Assembly: GCA_000151295.1 (NCBI GenBank) | Contig: GG745342.1 | Coordinates: 1,224,152 to 1,248,377, forward strand | DNA length: 24,226 bases | From: Allomyces macrogynus ATCC 38327 | Lineage: Eukaryota; Blastocladiomycota; Blastocladiomycetes; Blastocladiales; Blastocladiaceae | Direction: 5' to 3' | Shown: positions 16,525-22,478 of the stretch, piece by piece | Layout: every line of letters starts with the position of its first letter | Position numbering within the stretch: the first letter of the stretch is position 1 | Notes under the pieces: generated by a model | Seen by the model: only the letters and a program-made list of their open reading frames with translations | Told to the model about the DNA's origin: nothing | Database searches by the model: none | Made by a program: the position numbers and the translations under genes

Positions 16525-18417
16525 CTACGTATTGCCAGACTTGACGCTCTGGGCAGAGACCAGGGTGAGTGAACCGGGGAAATTCCCTGCTGTGCTGCTC
16601 GTGTAATCGTAGAGATATACAGTGGCAGTGTGTTCAGCAGACGGATTGCTCAAGTACCAGCACAATGTGTTTGCCATGTACCATCCGCTCGTTGACACAG
16701 TGAAACACCCACCAGTGCCAAATGCATTAACCGCACCTGCAGGAACCGAGCTGTTGACGAGGGCCGTTTGCATGTTTGCGCCAGCGAGTTTGACAAATGA
16801 GGTGGCTGTGAATGCAATGGGCGCCGAAGAGTTGAACATAATCTGGCCGTAGCGAACAGTTGGAAGCATGCTCACCTGCACCTGCCCCCATGTTGCCGCG
16901 TGGTTGTTTGCCATGGCATCTGAGCACTGAACCGTCCCATTTACCTGCAGCTTCGAGGTCCCACTGGGGGCCGCTCCAATCGACATGTTCCCCCCAGCAC
17001 ACACTTGGATACTGTTGCTGTTACCTGTGTTCAGTTCACCATAGCCGTATGCGCGATTGAATGCCAAATTCATGAGTTTGCTGCCTGTGAGTGTTGTGAA
17101 ATCAATGTAGCACACGCCATTGTTGCTGCCACCATTGTTGCAGCGCATTTCAAAGCCTGCATTCCTGCTGTTGTAGAGGTACAGTCCACGGGTGGTCGCC
17201 CAATTGGCCCCAATGCCACCAGAGACAACAAGCGCACCTGTTGTTGTACTGGTCGTGGCAGTGGTATCAGTGATGCGTGTCTGGCCGCCAACCCACAGAC
17301 TCTTCCCAATGCCAGCCCCACCCGATACGACCAGAGCGCCAGTCGACGAACTGGTGCTGTCCGTGGTGTTGGTAAAGGTGTTTTGGTTTGCCGTACTGAC
17401 CATTCCAGCGGTCCCAGTGGCAATCAGCGAGTTGACTTGGGAGAGGGGCGTCAGGTGGGTGCCCACAGTGGCCGTAGCACCGCTGACATTCCCAGTCACA
17501 ACCACATTGCTGCCCACATACAGATTCTTTGCAATGCCCGCCCCACCAGCCAGTGTCAGCGCACCACTCCCTGAGGACACACTATCAGTCGTCAGAGTCA
17601 GTGCCACGGCGGACGATGGAGTGAGAAAGCCCGTGGTGCCTGCTGAAATCAAGCCCTGAACCTGTGTGAGGGTCGGCACATGGGAGCCAGCGACAGCCGT
17701 GGCAGCTGTAAGGTTCCCTGTCACATTCACGCTGCCGCCAATGTTGACGCTCTTTGCCACGCCCAGCCCACCCTGAATGACAACGCCGCCCATGGACATT
17801 GTGGTGCTCTCTGTCATGTTACCAAACGTGAATTGCTGGCCCAACCCGAGCGTGGACTGCGATAGTGTTCCGCTCACAATGGACCCATTCACAGAGGTCA
17901 CCTTGGTGCTAACGTCCGGCAGATTGGCTAGCGGGATGGCCCCAGTCAGTTTTGTCGAGTCGAGACCTGAGATTTGCGCGTTGGATACCTGGCCGATGAG
18001 CTTGGTGGCGCTCAGACCAGTGACACTTGTGTCGCCAAAGGTGCCTGTGACCTGCGATGAGGGGATGCTCAGGAGGACACTCAGAGGCAGCACGCCCGAA
18101 GTGATTTTGGCCGCATCCAGCGACACGACCTTTGCATTTGTGACTGAACCGTCAGTCAGCCGTGAGCCATTCACAGTGGACAGCTTGGCATCAGCAATAC
18201 CGCCATCTTTCACCGACAGCTGGTTGTTGGCGTTCACGGAAAAGGTGGTGGTGTCGTAGGCCAGACCCACAACGCCATTAGTGGCTGTCAGGGGAGAAGA
18301 TGTCACTGTGGATGCTGTGCCTGCCACAACATTGGCAATCGCCGTGGCCAATTCGGCGTCTGTGGCATACGAGCTGTCATCTGCAATCAGCCCAAATACG
18401 TTTAGTGGAGTGCTCAT
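16525..18417 (-). CDS. Repeat-built fibre/adhesin-like structural protein (viral)
   Basis: A 630-residue protein rich in Gly, Ser, Thr, Ala and Val with fibre-like periodicity. Residues 75-170 repeat a phage-fibre pattern such as LDAAKITSGVLPL, LSATKLIGQV and LDSTKLTGAIPLANLP. Four copies of a second module follow at about 205-228, 283-302, 358-378 and 392-405, typified by TGALVVSGGAGIGKSLWVGG. This module is common in fibre-like proteins of phages and large DNA viruses. The C-terminal 110 residues (from TVRYGQIMFNSS) look like a C1q/TNF-like jelly-roll head, likely for receptor or glycan binding. The frame stops at 16525 before that domain looks complete, and continues open for 40 codons after the stop. 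It reads away from the 92-residue gene across a 32-base AT-rich divergent promoter. Confidence 0.8.
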   Translation of the reverse strand: MSTPLNVFGLIADDSSYATDAELATAIANVVAGTASTVTSSPLTATNGVVGLAYDTTTFSVNANNQLSVKDGGIADAKLSTVNGSRLTDGSVTNAKVVSLDAAKITSGVLPLSVLLSIPSSQVTGTFGDTSVTGLSATKLIGQVSNAQISGLDSTKLTGAIPLANLPDVSTKVTSVNGSIVSGTLSQSTLGLGQQFTFGNMTESTTMSMGGVVIQGGLGVAKSVNIGGSVNVTGNLTAATAVAGSHVPTLTQVQGLISAGTTGFLTPSSAVALTLTTDSVSSGSGALTLAGGAGIAKNLYVGSNVVVTGNVSGATATVGTHLTPLSQVNSLIATGTAGMVSTANQNTFTNTTDSTSSSTGALVVSGGAGIGKSLWVGGQTRITDTTATTSTTTGALVVSGGIGANWATTRGLYLYNSRNAGFEMRCNNGGSNNGVCYIDFTTLTGSKLMNLAFNRAYGYGELNTGNSNSIQVCAGGNMSIGAAPSGTSKLQVNGTVQCSDAMANNHAATWGQVQVSMLPTVRYGQIMFNSSAPIAFTATSFVKLAGANMQTALVNSSVPAGAVNAFGTGGCFTVSTSGWYMANTLCWYLSNPSAEHTATVYLYDYTSSTAGNFPGSLTLVSAQSVKSGNT

Positions 18418-18449
18418 GTGGATTATTATATTCTATGCACAAAATTAAA
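18418..18449. promoter_or_regulatory. AT-rich divergent promoter of fibre and 92-residue genes
   Basis: Only about 32 bases separate the two divergent ATGs. The spacer holds ATTATTATATTC and AAAATTAAA, giving TATA-like elements for either strand. It lacks the clear T8-CTTG motif. Confidence 0.45.
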
Positions 18450-18728
18450 ATGAACGGCTTTGAAGAACAGTTTGAGACGCTGGATGAGGTTGGTGAGTAC
18501 CTGAGTCTGCCCAAAGCCTTTTTCGACCTCAACGATGGGGCCAAGGAAGCCTACATTGACCGCTACATGAAGGAGAAGCAAAAGAAGCTGCGCCGGTACC
18601 GATTCGTCAAGGACACCACAGACCAGGACCGTGCCTCGGCAGTCCATGACCGAATGCGTCTCAAACTGAAAAACCGCGAATTGGAGCGGGAAAAAGCCCA
18701 GCTGAACCTGCTCCTTGGGCTCTCGTGA
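18450..18728 (+). CDS. Unrecognised small charged helical protein (viral)
   Basis: A 92-residue protein rich in Lys, Arg, Glu and Asp. The N-terminal part (FEEQFETLDEVGEYLSLPK) is acidic; the rest (YMKEKQKKLRRYRF, then MRLKLKNRELEREKAQLNLL) is strongly helical and ends in a likely coiled coil. No enzyme motif is seen. A Met at 18435 in the same frame would add five residues. It is 39 bases before the next plus-strand gene, so the two may be expressed together. The position next to the fibre and the coiled coil could suit a scaffold or minor virion protein, but this is a guess. Confidence 0.65.
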   Translation: MNGFEEQFETLDEVGEYLSLPKAFFDLNDGAKEAYIDRYMKEKQKKLRRYRFVKDTTDQDRASAVHDRMRLKLKNRELEREKAQLNLLLGLS

Positions 18729-18767
18729 ATTTAATTTCTCGGTCCTTGTTAAACATTTCATCCAAAC

Positions 18768-20195
18768 ATGATTTGTAAAAGGGGTGGTACAGTGCCAGAA
18801 GCTGAGGCTCGCAGGGCTATTATCAAGAAAATCTTTGCGGAAAACAGTGATATCGTTAAGCCTTACAAGGAGCAGGGTATTGAGCTTATGGGAGAAAAAA
18901 AGAAGAGGACCTATAAATCAACGCATTTGCTCCTGCGCGACCTGATGCGGGTCTTTAAAAAATACAAACGCCCCAGGCCACTTCAGAGTGACGAAGACAT
19001 GAATACGCTCAACAAATTGGTGTCAGAACTTCCGCCCATCGAAATTGAAGAAAAGAAGGAGTTAATCAAAGACTCTGAACTTGGCGAGGACAACATGGAT
19101 GTGGACAACAATGCAGATGACAACCGTCAGCAACAGTACATTGAAATTTCTTCAAGCAATGAGGATGACGAACCAGACAATGCAAACCCCAATGCAGGTG
19201 AGCAATACCCCCCTCCTGATGACATGCAGGTGACGCGTGGACGTGCACAGCCTGACATTGACATGGATGAGCCCCATGACGATATGCAAATGGTGCCCGC
19301 TGGTCGCTCTCTCCCTCCCGTCGTTGCTCCAGGTGGGCAAATGGTACCTGTAGACCCCTCTCTCCCTCCCATCCTTGCTCATCAAATGGCAGAGGAACCG
19401 CCCACTGCTCTTGTGCCTGTGCCGGACGATTATGAGCGAGCAGTATCAACTGCACGAAACAACAATGGTGTAGCCGGCCCAGTGGGTGCGCACTGGAATC
19501 CAGAGGTGGGTGGCAACCATCAGGCCATCATGCTCGCACAGCAGAACAACACCTTGAACCAGCAGAACATCCAGAACAACCTCACTCAGAACAACCTCAC
19601 TCAGAACACGCTCAACCAGCAAAACATCCAAAATATCCAAAACATCATCCAGACATATCCGGGCATTGAACCTGCACTCGCCACACTGTTCCAGGGCATC
19701 CAGGCCACATTCCTCAATGTCAGTGAGCGCAACGATGCGCTTCTGCAAGCCCTGAGTGGCCTGGAGATGGAGCTCAAGGCAGAGGGCGGAAACACTGCCC
19801 AGCTGGCAAGCCAGTATGTCCAAGAGCAGCTCGAGCGCTTTGCAATTGACATGTCAATTCAAAACACTGAAAACAATTTCGAGATTAAGGACAACAAGGC
19901 GCGAATCAACAAGATTGGTCTCATTACAGAAGCACTCGCAGACGGACAATCTTCAATGCAGGCAACACTCGAGCAAGTCCCTGAGCAGCTGTCAACCCTC
20001 CCTGGCCGTGTCATTGACGCCCTCAACCGGTCAGTCAACAACCCCATCAACAAGCTCTCTGGCGCCGACCTCAAGGTCGGCGCCACATGTGCCCTAGGAC
20101 CCTGCCCTAGGTCCAACCCTAGGTCAAAATGCTGTCCTAGGTCCACGCCGCTCCAGGACCACCACCTCGATGAACCCCCACCGCGGCCACTTTGA
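18768..20195 (+). CDS. Unrecognised acidic/NQ-rich coiled-coil protein with repeat-derived C-terminus (viral)
   Basis: A 475-residue frame that I do not recognise. Residues 1-75 are basic and helical (KKKRTYKSTHLLLRDLMRVF), 100-220 acidic and Pro-rich with two related segments (MVPAGRSLPPVVAPGG and MVPVDPSLPPILA), 245-300 an Asn/Gln-rich tandem repeat (LNQQNIQNNLTQNNLTQ), and 300-430 helical, probably coiled coil. From about residue 432 the frame passes through a perfect hairpin (20061-20084), then into repeat A copy 2, which supplies the last 36 or so residues. The same peptide is encoded in repeat A copy 1, so this end is not native to the gene. The original C-terminus is probably lost or displaced. 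A structural or DNA-packaging role is possible. Confidence 0.7.
   Translation: MICKRGGTVPEAEARRAIIKKIFAENSDIVKPYKEQGIELMGEKKKRTYKSTHLLLRDLMRVFKKYKRPRPLQSDEDMNTLNKLVSELPPIEIEEKKELIKDSELGEDNMDVDNNADDNRQQQYIEISSSNEDDEPDNANPNAGEQYPPPDDMQVTRGRAQPDIDMDEPHDDMQMVPAGRSLPPVVAPGGQMVPVDPSLPPILAHQMAEEPPTALVPVPDDYERAVSTARNNNGVAGPVGAHWNPEVGGNHQAIMLAQQNNTLNQQNIQNNLTQNNLTQNTLNQQNIQNIQNIIQTYPGIEPALATLFQGIQATFLNVSERNDALLQALSGLEMELKAEGGNTAQLASQYVQEQLERFAIDMSIQNTENNFEIKDNKARINKIGLITEALADGQSSMQATLEQVPEQLSTLPGRVIDALNRSVNNPINKLSGADLKVGATCALGPCPRSNPRSKCCPRSTPLQDHHLDEPPPRPL
20061..20084. repeat. Perfect 10-bp stem hairpin at the edge of repeat A copy 2
   Basis: GGCGCCGACC, a TCAA loop, then GGTCGGCGCC form a perfect 10-bp stem. 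It abuts the first base of repeat A copy 2 and lies inside the 3' part of the 475-residue frame. It has no counterpart at repeat A copy 1. Confidence 0.85.
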
Positions 20196-20440
20196 TTAAT
20201 GGTTCTCGACATGCCCCTGTAAGCCTAAGGACCTGGACAGGAATTCTGGGACCTAGGTCCACGCTGGTCGGGGAATGGAATTTGGGGATATGTACCGCGA
20301 GCAAGTCTCAGAAAGGGTACTGGGGATGGTTTGACTGGGAATTGGGACCTAGGAACTTCTGTCTGGGACCTAGGTCCACGCGCGGGCAGCGCAGCTGCCC
20401 TTGGGGCCAGGGGGTTCGGGGAATGCTTGGAGATGGGTTG
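20084..20440 (+). repeat. Repeat A, copy 2
   Basis: Second copy of the CCTAGG-rich repeat, same orientation as 10265-10620 and roughly 95% identical by eye without gaps. All seven CCTAGG hexamers are conserved. It supplies the end of the upstream 475-residue frame. Repeat B copy 2 starts about 9 bases after it, without the minisatellites present at the left locus. Confidence 0.9.
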
Positions 20441-20448
20441 GGAAGGTT

Positions 20449-20722
20449 TGTGGACACACTTGGGCGAACTATGTCCAGGGTGTGTCCACTCCAAATGGCC
20501 TCCCAGATAGGTTTTGACACACTGGACACACTGGACAGGGTTGAAAAAATAGATGGCTATAGAAAAAGGGGGGAGAAGATGTGCACAATCTGCACACATC
20601 CCCCTTTTTTTTTATTTTCTGAACATCAATTGAAGTGTGTCCAGTGTGTCCAGTGTGTCCATGGGTCTGGGCGGCCATTTAGAGTGGACACACCTGGACA
20701 TAGTTTACCCAACTATGTCCAC
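20449..20722. repeat. Repeat B, copy 2 (foldback element, about 274 bp)
   Basis: Inverted arms of nearly 90 bases are easily aligned: left 20449-20539 (AACTATGTCCAGGG, GTGTCCACTCCAAATGGCC) and right 20637-20722 (GGCCATTTAGAGTGGACAC, CCTGGACATAGTTTACCC). The loop holds AAAAAGGGGG...CCCCCTTTTT around the conserved GATGTGCACAATCTGCACA core. Length and structure match copy 1 at 10949-11220. It sits directly upstream of the promoter motif of the 65-residue gene. Confidence 0.88.
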
Positions 20723-20750
20723 TGGACCCGGTTTTGGACAGCCACCAAAG

Positions 20751-20758
20751 TTTTCTTG
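20751..20758 (+). promoter_or_regulatory. T-tract promoter motif of the 65-residue gene
   Basis: TTTTCTTG ends 14 bases before the ATG at 20773, matching the motif at the capsid genes. Confidence 0.45.
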
Positions 20759-20772
20759 CCATGTGCTAAACC

Positions 20773-20970
20773 ATGAACACCATGAACACTTCAAACCAAA
20801 CGCAGAACGGCTGCATCTGCACAAGACCAGCCAAATGGTGCACGCGCGTGCCCAACTTTGTGATATACGTCGAGTACCTCTGCAATGTCTGTGGAACCAT
20901 TGTCGTAGTAGCCCGTTCCAACTGGACACGCCAGGAAAATGACCCTCCACCACCTCCACGATATGAATGA
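20773..20970 (+). CDS. Small CxC/CxxC protein, possible zinc ribbon (viral)
   Basis: A 65-residue protein with Cys at 14 and 16 (GCICT), 23, and 37 and 40 (LCNVCG), a layout that could hold one zinc ion, and a Pro-rich end (PPPPPRYE). I do not recognise a family. The shared promoter motif just upstream and the tidy end before a hairpin shared with the convergent 75-residue gene support it as a real gene. A second in-frame Met at residue 4 is possible. It follows repeat B copy 2 directly. Confidence 0.55.
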   Translation: MNTMNTSNQTQNGCICTRPAKWCTRVPNFVIYVEYLCNVCGTIVVVARSNWTRQENDPPPPPRYE

Positions 20971-20975
20971 AAATA

Positions 20976-21006
20976 CACATTGCACGAATGGTTTCCGTGC
21001 AGTGTG
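20976..21006. terminator. Hairpin between two convergent viral genes
   Basis: CACATTGCACG and CGTGCAGTGTG form an 11-bp stem with one T-G pair and a 9-base loop. It lies exactly between the stop codons of the plus-strand 65-residue gene (20970) and the minus-strand 75-residue gene (21017). A role in ending or processing transcripts from both sides is inferred from position. Confidence 0.55.
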
Positions 21007-21016
21007 CGAGACACGG

Positions 21017-21244
21017 TTAGTTAAAGGATAGGCGGTAGACTTCGCCAGGCTTGAGCTGAACGCGGACTGCTGTAGGGAAGACTGGCCGAGTTCTCTGGCT
21101 GGTTGTTCTGGGTGGTTGCTCCACTGTCTTTGGCTCCTGCCCGTGGAGGTTTTGAGTTGACGCCCCGAGAACCTTCATTGCCTTTGTCTTTGAGTCTGAA
21201 TAAAAAAACGAGGCACATGTGCGTTTGCGTTTAGACTTAGTCAT
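21017..21244 (-). CDS. Small basic protein (viral)
   Basis: A 75-residue basic protein beginning MTKSKRKRTCASFFY and ending VRVQLKPGEVYRLSFN. The KSKRKR start could bind DNA or direct nuclear entry; Gln, Thr and Pro are common in the middle. Its ATG overlaps the stop of the upstream 38-residue gene (ATGACTAA, 8-base overlap), so the two are likely co-transcribed. The frame is open back to 21295, but the overlap and the change of composition favour 21244. A virion core or minor capsid role is possible; no family is recognised. Confidence 0.6.
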   Translation of the reverse strand: MTKSKRKRTCASFFYSDSKTKAMKVLGASTQNLHGQEPKTVEQPPRTTSQRTRPVFPTAVRVQLKPGEVYRLSFN

Positions 21245-21353
21245 GATTAAATTTGCGGCCCTTGTTGTGGCGGGCATTGTAGCCAATGATGGCAAACTGC
21301 GACAGGAGGATGGCGATGTTCACGCACAGAATCGCAACTTCAAAGCCGAGCAT
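21237..21353 (-). CDS. Small single-span membrane protein (viral, 38 residues)
   Basis: A very short gene: MLGFEVAILCVNIAILLSQF is almost wholly hydrophobic and would span a membrane once, followed by a polar, basic tail (YNARHNKGRKFNHD). It begins 30 bases after the penton-like gene's stop, and an AATTTATTTTTG stretch and TATATAG sit in that gap. It ends overlapping the start of the 75-residue gene. Small membrane proteins are common among PLVs and virophages. Its tight packing between genes and the overlap are the main support. Confidence 0.6.
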   Translation of the reverse strand: MLGFEVAILCVNIAILLSQFAIIGYNARHNKGRKFNHD

Positions 21354-21383
21354 TTACTATATACAATCAAAAATAAATTTTCA

Positions 21384-22169
21384 TTAGGTCAGGAACGCGA
21401 GCTGGATGGTCCAGTTGTGGCCATTGAAGTTGATGGGTCGCAGCTTGTCATCACACAGTTCAAGCTCAATTTCCGTGACTTCCTCAGTGATGGCTTTCGA
21501 ATCAAAGTTGAAGAATTCACTGGACGAGTTCTGGTATACGAATGATTGACCCCAACCGCCCTGCACATGGAAAGACGCCACGAGTGAGCCAACATTGGGG
21601 AAGGACGAGTGGGTGTAGTCTGCCAACATGGTTCCGAGGTTGGACTTGAGGTGAATCGTCTCAATGCGGGCTAGGCCAATGGCAAACTCAGCAGTTATTG
21701 AATAGCCGGCAATACCAGTAATATTCACGCTATCGTCCGACCAAGGCTCAGTGCCAAATCCGAGATTTCGATGGATGCTATTTGGCTTGTTGCGCCAAAT
21801 ACGGAAGTGCATGTCACTGTTGGCAATGGTGACACGACCGGTGGACGAGTTCCAGGTCACGGACCACGTCCCCCTCCAGTTAAATTCGGCATTGTTGTTG
21901 TTGAGCAGTTCTGTGAGCTTGTCGCAGAGTGATTGTGGAGTGTAATATGCAGCAGGCACCATAACACCACCCTCATAATAGTTATAGTTATAGTTGGCAC
22001 GAATATAGAGTATATTGTTGGTCTCAGTGATGTTGTACCATGTGTTGGGAATCATGGCACTGACCACTCGAATGCCCCGGGTCTGGATGGCACGCGGGAG
22101 GCGCCATGAGACCCCATTCTCCAGGTCCTTGGAGCACACGGTGATATATTTGATGCGAGGGACTGACAT
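21384..22169 (-). CDS. Minor capsid protein, penton-like single jelly roll
   Basis: A 261-residue protein resembling the minor capsid (penton) protein of PLVs, virophages and Polintons, which fills the fivefold vertices. Visible family features are SAMIPNTWYNITETNNILYI near 38-57, the AYYTPQSLCDKLTELLN block near 74-90, a core beta region (WSVTWNSSTGRVTIANSD), and a C-terminal strand pattern VTEIELELCDDKLRPINF to NWTIQLAFL. Gene order, next to the major capsid gene and on the same strand, fits this role. A motif CTCAGATAG after a T-run ends 11 bases before the ATG. The assignment is from sequence pattern and context; it would be settled by structure prediction. Confidence 0.82.
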   Translation of the reverse strand: MSVPRIKYITVCSKDLENGVSWRLPRAIQTRGIRVVSAMIPNTWYNITETNNILYIRANYNYNYYEGGVMVPAAYYTPQSLCDKLTELLNNNNAEFNWRGTWSVTWNSSTGRVTIANSDMHFRIWRNKPNSIHRNLGFGTEPWSDDSVNITGIAGYSITAEFAIGLARIETIHLKSNLGTMLADYTHSSFPNVGSLVASFHVQGGWGQSFVYQNSSSEFFNFDSKAITEEVTEIELELCDDKLRPINFNGHNWTIQLAFLT

Positions 22170-22180
22170 TTAAAGCTATC

Positions 22181-22193
22181 TGAGAAAAAATTT
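22181..22193 (-). promoter_or_regulatory. T-tract promoter motif of the penton-like gene
   Basis: On the minus strand AAATTTTTTCTCA, then GATAG, lies 11 bases before the ATG. The following GATAG also follows the motif of the 84-residue gene. Confidence 0.5.
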
Positions 22194-22446
22194 ACACGCC
22201 TCCTGCTGTTCCACCACTGTCCGAGGGGCTTGTACCTGACCATGCGTCAAAGAGGTCATAAATGTCATCTGCAATGTTGGTGGCACTGGTCACGAATGCA
22301 GCAGGACCAGCCAGTGGAGGAATGACAGCTGCAAAACGGGCTACCTCACGAATACCATAAGTAATGTTCTTGAAGTTGTTCATGAGGTGATGCCCATAAG
22401 CTGCAAGGGCAAGCTTGAATGAGGTCCAAATTGAGCGGATGTTCAT
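22192..22446 (-). CDS. Small amphipathic protein between capsid genes (viral, 84 residues)
   Basis: An 84-residue protein with an amphipathic N-terminal helix (SIWTSFKLALAAYGHHLMNN), a hydrophobic middle (FAAVIPPLAGPAAFVTSA) and a Gly/Ser-rich acidic end. It lies between the major capsid and penton-like genes on the same strand, with a T-tract motif before it, so it is probably made with virion proteins. Such a profile would suit a cement or membrane-active virion protein. No family recognised. Confidence 0.65.
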   Translation of the reverse strand: MNIRSIWTSFKLALAAYGHHLMNNFKNITYGIREVARFAAVIPPLAGPAAFVTSATNIADDIYDLFDAWSGTSPSDSGGTAGGV

Positions 22447-22460
22447 GGGAGGGGGTTTAA

Positions 22461-22478
22461 CTATCTAACAAGAAAATT
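22461..22478 (-). promoter_or_regulatory. T-tract promoter motif of the 84-residue gene
   Basis: Read on the minus strand: AATTTTCTTGTTAGATAG. The TTTTCTTGT core ends 21 bases before the ATG, the same distance as in the major capsid gene, and overlaps the major capsid stop codon. Confidence 0.55.

Noticed and set aside
20061..20096. Helitron-like 3' end (hairpin followed by CTAG)
   Set aside because: Only the hairpin and a CTRR-like tetramer fit; there is no Rep/helicase gene of that type, and the hairpin is missing at the other copy of repeat A.
10265..20440. Repeat A copies as LTRs of a retrotransposon
   Set aside because: The genes between them are viral DNA-replication and fibre genes with no reverse transcriptase or gag, and no primer-binding site is visible.
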